Origin: Ruminococcus sp.
GTDB lineage: Bacteria > Bacillota > Clostridia > Oscillospirales > Acutalibacteraceae
Direction of reading: 5' to 3'
Length of the DNA: 64,000 bases
Assembly (NCBI GenBank): GCA_017457955.1
Contig: JAFTGL010000004.1
Span: 62,001 to 126,000 of the forward strand
The first letter of the stretch is position 1, and each line of letters opens with the position of its first letter. A program made the position numbers and the translations under genes. Shown piece by piece: positions 55,868 to 64,000 of this stretch. Under the pieces are notes generated by a model. It was given only the letters and a program-made list of their open reading frames with translations. It was not told the DNA's origin and made no database searches.

Positions 55868-57808
55868 ATGGCACTTACTAAAATGAAACTGGTCAACGTG
55901 ATCGGTATGATGCGTTATCTCGACGACGTGGTTTCCGCTTTAGGACGGACAGGCGTTTTCCAGCCGGACGAGACTGCCGAGTTTTTCTCGGATAACGAAA
56001 AGCTGGTACCCGTCAATACGCAAAATGATTTTTCACCCCTGCTTGACAAGCTCAGGGAGCTGATGGCAGGCGCGGGGATACAGCCGAAGATCGTTGACGC
56101 GCCCGAGTTTGACGATATGAACGCGGGGGAGATGAAGCGGATCATCGACGACACCGATACGCGCTTAGGCGATTTGATCGCGACGCGCGATAAACTGCAA
56201 ACAGAAGCTGACGCCTGTGAAGTGAATGTCGAAAAGGCAAGACACTTTTTCGGTCTGGACATCGATATCTCGAAGATCAGCGAGTGCGAGTATATCATCA
56301 CTCGTTTCGGCAAGCTGCCGAAGGACAGCTATATCAAGCTGCAGGCGTACAGCGACAATCCGTATGTCGATTTCTTCCCGTGCTCAAAGGACGATGCCTA
56401 TTACTGGGGTGTGTATGTCACGCCGATGAGCAAGGCGGACGATATCGACCGCCTGTTCTCACGACTGTTCTTCGAGCATGTCGATATCTCCGATATCCAT
56501 GATAAACCCGAGCAATATGTCGAACAGCAGTCAAAGCTGAGAGACGATCTGAAAAAAGAGATCACGGGGCTGAATCAGGAGATTGACGCGTATGTCAAAG
56601 AGCATGAGAACGAGATCTTGAAGCTGTTCTCGGCTCTTTGCAAACAGCACGCATATATCTCAATCAGGAATCACGCCTGCAAATACCGCAAGAGCTTTAT
56701 CCTTGTCGGATGGATCCCTGCAGAGTATGAGGGACAGATCAAACAGCTTCTGACTCCGATCACCAGCGTAGAGGTGACCTTTACAAAGGCGGAGGATGAA
56801 ATGAAGCACTCGCCTCCCGTCAAGCTGAAAAACCGCTTTTTCTTCAAGCCGTTTGAGTATTACACCGAGATGTACGGCTTGCCGAACGCCCGCGAGATCG
56901 ACCCGTCGTGGTTTATCGCGCTGACCTATACGGTCTTGTTCGGTATCATGTTCGCCGACGTCGGTCACGGTCTGATGCTGCTGATCGCGGCGATCTATAT
57001 GTACAAGAAGATGAAAATGCCGCTCGGGGCGCTTCTGATCCCGTGCTCGATCAGCTCGATGGTGTTCGGCGCGGTATTCGGATCGGTATTCGGCTTTGAA
57101 GAACTGCTCAACCCTGTTTACAAGGCGTTGTTCGGACTTGACAACAAGCCTGTCGAGGTCATGGACGGCGACACGACCATGATGCTGATCTTCGGCGCGG
57201 TCGGTATCGGCGTCGTGCTCCTGATGATCGCTATGCTTCTGAATATTATATCCTGTCTGAAACGCCGTGACGTCGGCGGAGCGCTGTTCGGCGTGAACGG
57301 CGTCGCGGGACTGGTATTCTACAGCTCTCTGGTGATCGGGCTGGTATGCAGTATGGTTCTCGGTATCCAAATCATGAACACCGCGTATATCCTCGGTCTG
57401 ATCGTCCTGCCGCTGATCCTTATATTCTTCCGCGAGCCGCTGTCAAAGCTCATCAAAGGGGAGAAGGGCTTATTTGAGGACGGTTTCAGCTCCTTTGTCG
57501 TTGACAACCTGTTCGAGATGTTCGAGGTCGCGCTGTCATACGTGACGAATACCATGAGCTTCCTCAGAGTCGGCGCGTTCATCCTGGTGCATGCAGGTAT
57601 GATGACGGTTGTTTTCGTACTGGCAGGCATGTTCGGACCGGTCGGTTACTGGATCACCGTTGTGATCGGCAACGTCCTCGTCATGGCGCTTGAAGCGCTG
57701 CTCGTCGGTATTCAGGTACTGCGCCTTGAATACTATGAGATGTTCAGCAGATTTTATATCGGCGACGGCAGAAAGTATGAGCCCGTCACCGTGAAAGATA
57801 TAGTTTAA
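55868..57808 (+). CDS. V-type ATPase subunit I (a subunit)
   Basis: 646 residues. A soluble half (to about 345) with coiled coil (KLRDDLKKEITGLNQEIDAY) is followed by about eight membrane segments from LTYTVLFGIMFADVGHGLML onward. The proton/sodium channel Arg lies in TNTMSFLRVGAFILVHAGM. It forms the ion path and the stator anchor. GGTGAGGTG precedes the ATG. Length typical. Confidence 0.92.
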   Translation: MALTKMKLVNVIGMMRYLDDVVSALGRTGVFQPDETAEFFSDNEKLVPVNTQNDFSPLLDKLRELMAGAGIQPKIVDAPEFDDMNAGEMKRIIDDTDTRLGDLIATRDKLQTEADACEVNVEKARHFFGLDIDISKISECEYIITRFGKLPKDSYIKLQAYSDNPYVDFFPCSKDDAYYWGVYVTPMSKADDIDRLFSRLFFEHVDISDIHDKPEQYVEQQSKLRDDLKKEITGLNQEIDAYVKEHENEILKLFSALCKQHAYISIRNHACKYRKSFILVGWIPAEYEGQIKQLLTPITSVEVTFTKAEDEMKHSPPVKLKNRFFFKPFEYYTEMYGLPNAREIDPSWFIALTYTVLFGIMFADVGHGLMLLIAAIYMYKKMKMPLGALLIPCSISSMVFGAVFGSVFGFEELLNPVYKALFGLDNKPVEVMDGDTTMMLIFGAVGIGVVLLMIAMLLNIISCLKRRDVGGALFGVNGVAGLVFYSSLVIGLVCSMVLGIQIMNTAYILGLIVLPLILIFFREPLSKLIKGEKGLFEDGFSSFVVDNLFEMFEVALSYVTNTMSFLRVGAFILVHAGMMTVVFVLAGMFGPVGYWITVVIGNVLVMALEALLVGIQVLRLEYYEMFSRFYIGDGRKYEPVTVKDIV

Positions 57809-57825
57809 TTCCGGAGGTTTTTATT

Positions 57826-58251
57826 ATGTTACAGTATTTATTGATGTTCATTCCCGCGGCTTTTCTGGTTATTTCCGTTCTGCTCTGTGTCAGAGCGTAT
57901 AACAGGGGCACAAGTCCGAAGAAAGCTGTTTTGAGCCAGCTCTTTTCCTTCCTCGCGGTTTCCGCGTTCTGCATTTGCTGCCCGCTCGTCGCTCACGCGG
58001 CTGACGCTTCCGCGGCGGCTGACGCTGTCTCGAATTCCTCTGCTGGACTCGGCTATATCTCCGCAGGTCTGTCCACAGGTCTTTCCTGTATCGGCGGCGG
58101 TATCGCTGTCGGCGGCTCCGCTCCCGCGGCGATCGGCGCGACCTCTGAGGACCCCAAAAACTTCGGTAAGTCTATCATCTTCGTCGCGCTGGGCGAAGGC
58201 TGCGCGCTGTACGGTATGCTTATCTCCATCATGATCCTCACCAACCTTTAA
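57826..58251 (+). CDS. V-type ATPase subunit K (membrane ring)
   Basis: 141 residues. Hydrophobic segments are at 3-23, 38-58, about 74-97 and 113-140. Only the last two form the c-ring hairpin: GLSTGLSCIGGGIAVGGSAP, then FVALGEGCALYGMLISIMIL with the ion-carrying Glu in GEG. The first half ends in VAHAADA, a signal-like cleavage motif. The first helix of the hairpin has no Gln or Glu near the ion site, more like a proton than a sodium c subunit; this is an inference. CCGGAGG precedes the start. Confidence 0.9.
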   Translation: MLQYLLMFIPAAFLVISVLLCVRAYNRGTSPKKAVLSQLFSFLAVSAFCICCPLVAHAADASAAADAVSNSSAGLGYISAGLSTGLSCIGGGIAVGGSAPAAIGATSEDPKNFGKSIIFVALGEGCALYGMLISIMILTNL

Positions 58252-58252
58252 T

Positions 58253-58564
58253 ATGAGAATGTATCTGTTAAGCGATAACGTCGATACGCTGATGGGTATG
58301 CGCATGTCGGGCATCGACGGCGTCGTGCTCCATCAGGAGGAAGAAGTGAGAGACAAGCTCAACGCTCTCCTGAAAGAGGACGATATCGCAGTGATCCTGA
58401 TCACGTCGACTCTGGTCAATCTGATCAGAGAAACGATCTATGATTTGAAGCTCCACCGCAGTCAGCCCCTGATCATCGAGATACCCGACCGCCACGGCAA
58501 CGGACGGACAAAGGACAGTATCACCCGATATGTCAAAGAGGCGATCGGCGTCGATATGAGCTGA
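58253..58564 (+). CDS. V-type ATPase subunit F (NtpG-like)
   Basis: 103 residues: MRMYLLSDNVDTLMGMRMSG, DIAVILITSTLVNLIRETIY, PLIIEIPDRHG. This is the Rossmann-like F subunit of the central stalk. Its start lies 1 bp after the K stop (TAATATG), so translation is coupled. Confidence 0.9.
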   Translation: MRMYLLSDNVDTLMGMRMSGIDGVVLHQEEEVRDKLNALLKEDDIAVILITSTLVNLIRETIYDLKLHRSQPLIIEIPDRHGNGRTKDSITRYVKEAIGVDMS

Positions 58565-58577
58565 GAGAAGGTAAAAC

Positions 58578-59303
58578 ATGAACGACAAGAATAAGGATTC
58601 AAAATTCCTTGACGTCATCTATCAGAACGCCGAAGACCAGAAGGCGCAGCTGAGAGAGGACATCAAAAATTATAAAAAGAAAAAGCTGAAAACGCCCGCA
58701 AAGCAGAGCGTTGCTGTCGATACCTCAAAGGAATCGAAGTTCTTTGAAGCCATCAATCAGGATGCCGCGGCGCATATGGCGCAGATCACGCAGGAGATCG
58801 AAGCGTACAGGAACGAGAAGATCGAGCAGGCGACCGAGCAGGGCTTGCAGGACGCCTATGATCTGATCCGCGCGGATCTCACCAAGCGTACTGCCGCCAT
58901 CGTCAACGGCGTCGCGAAGAAGGAGCTCGATCTGAGGAACGGTCTGTTCCTCGAACGTCAGACCATCCGCGACGAGGTATTTGCTCAGGCGCGGGAAAAG
59001 CTCAGAGCATTTACACAGACAGAGGAATATACGCAGTTTTTGTCAAAGTCTCTTTCCGAGATCGCTCAGACTGCAGGCTCCGACAAGTGCGTTGTATCTA
59101 TCGCTCCCGCTGATGAGAACAAGCGCGATATGATACAGTCACAGCTGCCCGACGCGCAGATCGTCGTCGATAATCACATCCTGATCGGCGGCATGAAGGC
59201 GCATATCCCCGCGAAGGGAATCATGCTGGACGACACGCTCGATACCAGATTATCCGACCAGTACGCGTGGTTCAACGAAAACTCAGGCTTGAAGGTGGTG
59301 TAA
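58578..59303 (+). CDS. V-type ATPase subunit E with duplicated N-terminal helix segment
   Basis: 241 residues. Residues about 85-241 are a normal E subunit (KKELDLRNGLFLERQTIRDE; IVVDNHILIGGMKAHIPAKG). The N-terminal 82 residues hold two similar units, DSKFLDVIYQNAEDQKAQL and ESKFFEAINQDAAAHMAQI, about 45 residues apart and alike at roughly 12 of 32 positions. This makes the stalk-side helix longer than usual (E is commonly about 185-200 residues). It pairs with subunit H. GAGAAGG precedes the start. Confidence 0.88.
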   Translation: MNDKNKDSKFLDVIYQNAEDQKAQLREDIKNYKKKKLKTPAKQSVAVDTSKESKFFEAINQDAAAHMAQITQEIEAYRNEKIEQATEQGLQDAYDLIRADLTKRTAAIVNGVAKKELDLRNGLFLERQTIRDEVFAQAREKLRAFTQTEEYTQFLSKSLSEIAQTAGSDKCVVSIAPADENKRDMIQSQLPDAQIVVDNHILIGGMKAHIPAKGIMLDDTLDTRLSDQYAWFNENSGLKVV

Positions 59304-59305
59304 CG

Positions 59306-61057
59306 ATGGCAAATGTAATATACGGCATCAACGGCCCCGTCGTTACCGTCAAGGGAGCGACCGAGTTCTCCATGATGGAGATGGTTTATGTCGGAAAGCA
59401 GCGTCTTGTCGGCGAGATCATCGGCATTACTTCCGAGCTGACCACCATCCAGTGCTATGAGGAGACCACAGGCTTGAAACCCGGCGATCCGATCGAGGGC
59501 ACCCATACCCAGATGAACCTCATGCTCGGTCCCGGTATCCTCGACAACATCTTCGACGGTATCGAAAGACCGCTTGCCGAGATTGAGAAGCAGGTCGGCG
59601 CTTTCATCAGCCGCGGCTCTCAGGTATCCTCGCTGAACACCGAAAAAGAATGGGACGTCACCGTGACCGCGAAGGTCGGCGACGAGCTCAAAGGGGGAGA
59701 GGTCTACGCGACGACTCCCGAAACACAGATCATCACCCATAAGCTGATGGTACCGCCGCTTCTCAGCGGCAAGGTCGTTGAAGTCAAGCCCGACGGCAAG
59801 TACAGGCTCAACGATACCATCGTCAAATTAGAAGATACATACGGTGCCGTGCATGAGCTGACTTTGGTCCAGCGCTGGCCGATCCGTACGCCCCGTCCCG
59901 TCAGACAGAGACTGACGCCCACCGTCCCGCTGATTACCGGTCAGCGCGTCATTGACACGCTGTTCCCCGTATCCAAAGGCGGTACGGCGGCGATCCCGGG
60001 CGGTTTTGGCACAGGCAAAACCATGACCCAGCACCAGCTCGCGAAGTGGTGCGACGCGGATATCATCGTCTACGTCGGCTGCGGCGAGCGCGGCAATGAG
60101 ATGAGTCAGGTATTGCAGGAATTTTCCGAGCTGATCGACCCGAAGTCGGGCAGACCGATGACCGACAGGACTACCTTGATTGCGAACACCTCCAACATGC
60201 CTGTCGCGGCGCGTGAAGCGTCGATCTACACCGGCATCACCCTCGCGGAATACTACCGCGACATGGGCTATGACGTCGCGATCATGGCAGACTCCACCTC
60301 CCGCTGGGCAGAGGCGCTCCGTGAGATCAGCGGACGACTGGAGGAAATGCCCGCCGAAGAAGGTTTCCCCGCATATCTGCCCTCACGACTTTCCGAGTTC
60401 TATGAGCGCGCGGGTCGTGCGGACGTCCTCAGCGGCTTCCAAGGCTCCGTCACCATCATCGGCGCAGTGTCTCCGCAGGGCTCTGACTTCTCCGAGCCTG
60501 TCACCCAGAACACCAAGCGCTTCACCCGCTGTTTCTGGGCGCTGGACAAGGCGCTCGCATACGCGCGTCACTATCCTGCCATCAACTGGATGGACAGCTA
60601 CAGCGAGTATTTCACTGACCTCGATCCCTACTATGCTGAGAACTACGGCAAAGAATTCGTCGAATACCGCAACAGTATTTCCGCGCTATTGCAGGAAGAG
60701 AATCGTCTGATGGAGATCGTCAAGCTGATTGGCTCGGACGTCCTGCCCGACGACCAGAAGCTGATCATCGAGATCGCGAAGATCATCCGTGTCGGCTTCT
60801 TACAGCAGAACGCGTTCCATAAGGACGATACCTATGTTCCGCTCGAAAAGCAGAAGCGCATGATGGAGACCATCCTTCATCTGTATGAGAGATCGAAAGC
60901 CGTCGTGGCGCAGAATATCCCTCTCAAGCGCATTATCGAAGCGGGCTTGTTTGAAAAAGTCACCAAAATCAAATACGATATCCCGAACGACCGTCTCGAC
61001 ATGTTTGACGAGTACATCAAGGATATCGACGACAAGATTTTGTCGATCTTAGGATAA
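59306..61057 (+). CDS. V-type ATPase catalytic subunit A
   Basis: 583 residues. The N-terminal beta barrel begins [20 protein letters not shown]; the 'bulge' insertion of A subunits follows. Walker A is GGFGTGKT, Walker B lies in [20 protein letters not shown], and [11 protein letters not shown] is present. It is the ATP-hydrolysing/synthesising subunit. The ATG at 59306 lies 2 bp after the E stop; GAAGGTGG lies upstream. Confidence 0.95.
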   Translation: MANVIYGINGPVVTVKGATEFSMMEMVYVGKQRLVGEIIGITSELTTIQCYEETTGLKPGDPIEGTHTQMNLMLGPGILDNIFDGIERPLAEIEKQVGAFISRGSQVSSLNTEKEWDVTVTAKVGDELKGGEVYATTPETQIITHKLMVPPLLSGKVVEVKPDGKYRLNDTIVKLEDTYGAVHELTLVQRWPIRTPRPVRQRLTPTVPLITGQRVIDTLFPVSKGGTAAIPGGFGTGKTMTQHQLAKWCDADIIVYVGCGERGNEMSQVLQEFSELIDPKSGRPMTDRTTLIANTSNMPVAAREASIYTGITLAEYYRDMGYDVAIMADSTSRWAEALREISGRLEEMPAEEGFPAYLPSRLSEFYERAGRADVLSGFQGSVTIIGAVSPQGSDFSEPVTQNTKRFTRCFWALDKALAYARHYPAINWMDSYSEYFTDLDPYYAENYGKEFVEYRNSISALLQEENRLMEIVKLIGSDVLPDDQKLIIEIAKIIRVGFLQQNAFHKDDTYVPLEKQKRMMETILHLYERSKAVVAQNIPLKRIIEAGLFEKVTKIKYDIPNDRLDMFDEYIKDIDDKILSILG

Positions 61058-61069
61058 GGAGGACCGCGC

Positions 61070-62443
61070 ATGATTATTGAATATGTAGGCGTAAAAGAAA
61101 TCAACGGTTCTCTGGTCGTGATCGACGGCGTCAAAGGCGTATCTTATGAAGAGATCGTCGATATCCGTCTTGACAGCGGCACCGTCCGTCAGGGACGCAT
61201 TGTCCAGATCGAGGGCGACCGCATCGTGGTACAGGTGTTTGAAGGCACGCGCGACGTCAGCCTCGAGAACACCACGACCCGCCTGACAGGTCACCCGATG
61301 GAAATGCCGCTGTCCCCCGAGATCGTCGGACGTATCCTCAACGGTTCCGGCAAGCCGATCGACGGACTGGGCGACATCTACCCCGTGACTAAACGCGATA
61401 TCAACGGAACCGCCATCAATCCCGTTTCCCGTATCTATCCGAGAAACTTCATCAATACAGGTATTTCGAGTATTGACACACTGTCGACTCTGATCCGCGG
61501 TCAGAAGCTGCCGATCTTCTCGGGTTCCGGTATGAAGCATAATGAGCTTGCGGTACAGATCGTCCGTCAGGCGAAGATCACCGGCGCGGATGAAAACAAC
61601 TTCGGCGTCGTATTCGCCGCGATGGGCGTCAAGAATGACGTCGCCGATTACTTCAAAAAGAGCTTTGAGGAAGCGGGCGTCATGCAGCATGTCACCATGC
61701 TGCTGAACCTCTCTAACGACCCGATCATCGAGCGTACTCTGACTCCCAGATGTGCTTTGACGGTCGCGGAGTACCTTGCCTTTGAACTGAACATGCATAT
61801 CCTCGTCATCATGACAGATATGACATCCTATGCCGAGGCTTTGCGTGAGTTCTCGTCCTCAAAGGGTGAGATCCCCGGTCGTAAAGGCTATCCCGGCTAT
61901 TTGTACAGCGACCTTGCGTCGATGTATGAAAGAGCGGGTATGATCAAGGGCTCGACAGGTTCACTGACCCAGATCCCGATCCTGACCATGCCCAACGACG
62001 ATATCACCCATCCCGTACCCGACCTCACGGGCTACATCACCGAGGGTCAGATCGTACTGGACCGCGGCTTGCAGAATCAGGGCATTTATCCGCCCGTCAA
62101 CGTCCTGCCGTCGCTGTCGCGACTGATGAAGGACGGTATCGGCGAGGGCTTCACCAGAGCCGACCATCCGTCGCTCTCTAACCAGCTTTTCGCAAGCTAC
62201 GCGAAGGTCATCGACGCGCGTTCTCTGGCGTCAGTCATCGGTGAAGAGGAGCTTTCCGAAACAGATAAGAAGTATATTGAGTTCGGCAGACAGTTTGAAA
62301 ATACTTTCGTCAACCAAGGGTTTGACGAAAACCGCGATATCTCTCAGAGCCTCGATCTCGGCTGGAAGCTGTTATCGACCCTGCCCAGAACGGAGCTCGA
62401 CAGAGTGGACGACGAGCTGCTCGATAAATATTACGGCAAGTAA
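61070..62443 (+). CDS. V-type ATPase regulatory subunit B
   Basis: 457 residues. [20 protein letters not shown] at the start; the degenerate nucleotide site [20 protein letters not shown] replaces Walker A, as expected for B subunits; [20 protein letters not shown] and [20 protein letters not shown] follow. It alternates with A in the hexamer. AAGGAGG precedes the start. Confidence 0.95.
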   Translation: MIIEYVGVKEINGSLVVIDGVKGVSYEEIVDIRLDSGTVRQGRIVQIEGDRIVVQVFEGTRDVSLENTTTRLTGHPMEMPLSPEIVGRILNGSGKPIDGLGDIYPVTKRDINGTAINPVSRIYPRNFINTGISSIDTLSTLIRGQKLPIFSGSGMKHNELAVQIVRQAKITGADENNFGVVFAAMGVKNDVADYFKKSFEEAGVMQHVTMLLNLSNDPIIERTLTPRCALTVAEYLAFELNMHILVIMTDMTSYAEALREFSSSKGEIPGRKGYPGYLYSDLASMYERAGMIKGSTGSLTQIPILTMPNDDITHPVPDLTGYITEGQIVLDRGLQNQGIYPPVNVLPSLSRLMKDGIGEGFTRADHPSLSNQLFASYAKVIDARSLASVIGEEELSETDKKYIEFGRQFENTFVNQGFDENRDISQSLDLGWKLLSTLPRTELDRVDDELLDKYYGK

Positions 62444-62478
62444 AATGCTTATGATCAGGAAGAAAGGAGAGTGATACA

Positions 62479-63096
62479 ATGGCACAGCAGACCGTACCGA
62501 CAAAAGGCAATCTCATGGCGACCAAAAAGTCTCTGGCGCTTGCCAAGGTCGGCTATGAGCTGATGGATAAGAAGCGCAACATCCTGATTCGTGAGATGAT
62601 GGCGCTGATCGACCGCGCCTCTGCGATCCAGAGCACCATCGACGACGCCTTCGCGAACGCGTACAAATCCCTCGAAAAAGCGAATATCACTCTCGGCTTC
62701 TGTAACGAGCTGTCCAAGACCGTGCCGTTCGATACCTCCGTCACGATGGATTCGCGCTCTATCATGGGCGTCGAGATCCCCATCCTCTCCATTGAGAAGC
62801 CCGAGGAAACCGAGTTGCACTACGGACTCCAGCACACGAACGCCCGTTTCGACGAGGCTGTCGCGCAGTTTATGGAGGCAAAGTACCTAACGGTGGAGCT
62901 GGCTGAGATCGAGAACAGCGTTTACCGTTTGGCTGTCGCCATCAAGCAGACCCAGAAGCGTGCGAACGCCTTGAAGAATATCATGATTCCGAAGTTTGAG
63001 AGCGACGTGAAGTTCATCACCGACGCGCTCGACGAAAAGGACAGGGAAGAGTTCTCGCGTCTGAAGGTCATCAAACGGCAGAAGGCAAACAAATAA
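62479..63096 (+). CDS. V-type ATPase subunit D (central shaft)
   Basis: 205 residues. VPTKGNLMATKKSLALAKVG, then YELMDKKRNILIREMMALID is the family start; the C-terminus has VAIKQTQKRANALKNIMIPK. The two long helices form the rotor axle. Last gene of the operon. AAAGGAG precedes the ATG at 62479. Confidence 0.93.
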   Translation: MAQQTVPTKGNLMATKKSLALAKVGYELMDKKRNILIREMMALIDRASAIQSTIDDAFANAYKSLEKANITLGFCNELSKTVPFDTSVTMDSRSIMGVEIPILSIEKPEETELHYGLQHTNARFDEAVAQFMEAKYLTVELAEIENSVYRLAVAIKQTQKRANALKNIMIPKFESDVKFITDALDEKDREEFSRLKVIKRQKANK

Positions 63097-63110
63097 TCGT
63101 TTTGAGAAAT

Positions 63111-63145
63111 GACTCTTGAGCACGAAAGCTTGGGAGTCTTTTTTA
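63111..63145 (+). terminator. Terminator of the V-ATPase operon
   Basis: GACTCTTGAGC and GCTTGGGAGTC pair (with G-T pairs) around ACGAAA, followed by TTTTTTT at 63138 on. 15 bp after the D stop. Confidence 0.82.
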
Positions 63146-63172
63146 TACGATCAGCTGTTTTTACTAATAAAA

Positions 63173-63198
63173 AACGGCTCTGAGTTTTCAGAACCGTT
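63173..63198 (-). terminator. Terminator of tRNA-Leu
   Basis: AACGGCTCTGA/TCAGAACCGTT stem. On the minus strand it is followed by TTTTTTATT. It lies 6-30 bp beyond the tRNA 3' end. Confidence 0.75.
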
Positions 63199-63203
63199 AA
63201 AAA

Positions 63204-63287
63204 TGGTGCGGGCGACAGGACTTGAACCTGCACGGGATCACCACCAGAACCTAAATCTGGCGCGTCTGCCAATTCCGCCACGCCCGC
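63204..63287 (-). tRNA. tRNA-Leu, anticodon UAG
   Basis: The 7-bp acceptor stem GCGGGCG/CGCCCGC, discriminator A and encoded CCA (63204-63206) are all present. The anticodon stem CCAGA/TCTGG holds the loop TTTAGGT, so the anticodon is UAG, reading CUA/CUN Leu codons. A long variable arm (GTGATCCCGTG region) and GGTTCAAGTCC T-arm confirm a class II tRNA. The total is 84 bases with CCA. Confidence 0.95.
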
Positions 63288-63380
63288 GTGTTCTGTTTAC
63301 ATGTGCTATTATACATTTTGAAAGCGTAAATGTCAATCGGATTCTCGCCGGTAGATCAATTCTGCGCGTGACAAAAAGAT

Positions 63381-63409
63381 TTGACAAGCCCTATGCTTTG
63401 CATTATTAT
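63381..63409 (+). promoter_or_regulatory. Promoter TTGACA-17-TATTAT
   Basis: A consensus -35 TTGACA (63381-63386), 17-bp spacer and -10 TATTAT (63404-63409), 37 bp before the acyl-CoA synthetase-like gene. Confidence 0.75.
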
Positions 63410-63445
63410 AGTAGGGTAGGACAAAAATGGTAAAGAGGAAACAAC

Positions 63446-64000
63446 ATGAGTGAAAAGTATGTGATCGATTATCCCCGTCTGACGATGTATCAGATGGTGG
63501 AGAAAGCGGCGCGTCAGCATCCTGATGACAACGCCGTTGAGTTTTTCGGAAAAAAGATATCTTACCGCAGCCTGCTCAGCAGAATCGAACGATGCGCCAA
63601 AGCATTCGTTGCGGCAGGTATAAAAAAGGGCGACGCGGTGACGCTGTGCATGCCGAATGTGCCCCAGACGCTCGAATGCTTCTACGCGATCAACCGTATC
63701 GGAGCCGTCGCGAATATGGTACACCCTCAGTCGGCACAGAATGAGATCACCTATTATCTGAACGTCAGCGAGAGCAAGGCAATCGTAACGGTCGATTTGT
63801 TCTTTGAGAACGTCAGCAGGGCGATCGCAAACGCCGATCATCCCGTACAGGCGATCGTCTGCCGTATGCAGGATGAACTGCCCTTCCCGCTGGATCTCGC
63901 GTTCCTCGTGAAAAAGGGCAAATCGTATCTGAAATATCCCAATACCGAGAACAGTATTTTATATAAGAAATTCCTCAAGGGCGCTGACAAGGTCAACAGC
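63446..64000 (+). CDS. Acyl-CoA synthetase-like (AMP-forming) enzyme, N-terminal part (runs off right edge)
   Basis: The first 185 codons are visible. MSEKYVIDYPRLTMYQMVEK begins it, with the ANL-family start (YRSLLSRIERCAKAFVAAGI; KKGDAVTLCMPNVPQTLECF; YAINRIGAVANMVHPQSAQN). This matches the N-terminal domain of long-chain fatty-acid or related CoA ligases. The P-loop YTSGTTG-type motif would lie beyond the window. The start follows AGAGGAAACAAC. Whether it serves fatty-acid activation for the NRPS 28 kb away cannot be told. Confidence 0.85.
   Translation, partial: MSEKYVIDYPRLTMYQMVEKAARQHPDDNAVEFFGKKISYRSLLSRIERCAKAFVAAGIKKGDAVTLCMPNVPQTLECFYAINRIGAVANMVHPQSAQNEITYYLNVSESKAIVTVDLFFENVSRAIANADHPVQAIVCRMQDELPFPLDLAFLVKKGKSYLKYPNTENSILYKKFLKGADKVNS

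Noticed and set aside
63117-63203. Attachment site for an integrative element at tRNA-Leu
   Set aside because: No integrase gene and no repeated tRNA 3' end in the window.

Overview
The window looks like a chromosomal segment of a gut-type Gram-positive anaerobe of the Clostridia, most like the Ruminococcus/Oscillospiraceae group. The evidence is AGGAGG-type ribosome binding sites, lipoprotein signals, a secreted protein with a dockerin module, a complete V-type ATPase operon, low-potential ferredoxins and old-yellow-enzyme chemistry. I cannot name the species. I saw no complete insertion sequence, phage, CRISPR array or rRNA. One tRNA (Leu, UAG) is present.

Region by region. (1) 1-4.2 kb: the start of a Crp/Fnr-type regulator, divergent from a stress-type operon (ferredoxin, DUF2249 protein, DUF1858 protein, double cupin, small ferredoxin). 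The operon ends in a decayed flavodiiron-protein gene. A small XRE regulator/membrane-protein/DUF4177 operon follows. (2) 4.3-9.4 kb: an SDR dehydrogenase under the same 16-bp operator as the first operon, a DUF6809-like gene, a gene-poor decayed stretch, then HxlR regulator / old yellow enzyme / hydrolase and an acetyltransferase. (3) 9.5-17.2 kb: a C69 dipeptidase divergent from an oppBCDFA peptide importer. (4) 17.3-20.1 kb: a second HxlR-controlled redox cluster (nitroreductase, HhH protein, NAD(P)-binding protein, flavin reductase). (5) 20.4-27.2 kb: a dockerin-bearing S41 protease, a six-helix membrane protein, a UPF0145 protein, an XRE-receiver/LytS-type kinase pair, and a DUF308 membrane protein with an H...NC papain-like domain.

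(6) 27.4-38.7 kb is the most striking part. Four tightly coupled genes encode a STAS anti-anti-sigma protein, a 2408-residue two-module NRPS ending in a thioester reductase, a MATE exporter fused to an RsbW-type kinase domain, and a membrane PP2C phosphatase fused to a second RsbW-type kinase domain. A full partner-switching circuit is thus built into a natural-product operon, with one kinase domain physically part of the likely exporter. The NRPS probably makes an N-capped dipeptide aldehyde or a derived pyrazinone. No sigma factor lies nearby.

(7) 38.7-46.3 kb: on the minus strand, a sugar-type ABC importer (binding protein and two permeases, no ATPase) together with an adaptor-like protein and a MacB-like permease; divergently, an OmpR/histidine-kinase pair. 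(8) 46.3-54.3 kb: a YdjI-like SPFH protein, a large secreted FN3/transglutaminase protein, an MBOAT acyltransferase with an AlgJ/AlgX-like partner, and a G5-domain lipoprotein, which suggests cell-surface polymer modification. (9) 54.4-63.1 kb: a V-type ATPase operon in the order H, C, I, K, F, E, A, B, D, followed by tRNA-Leu and the start of an acyl-CoA synthetase-like gene that runs off the right edge.
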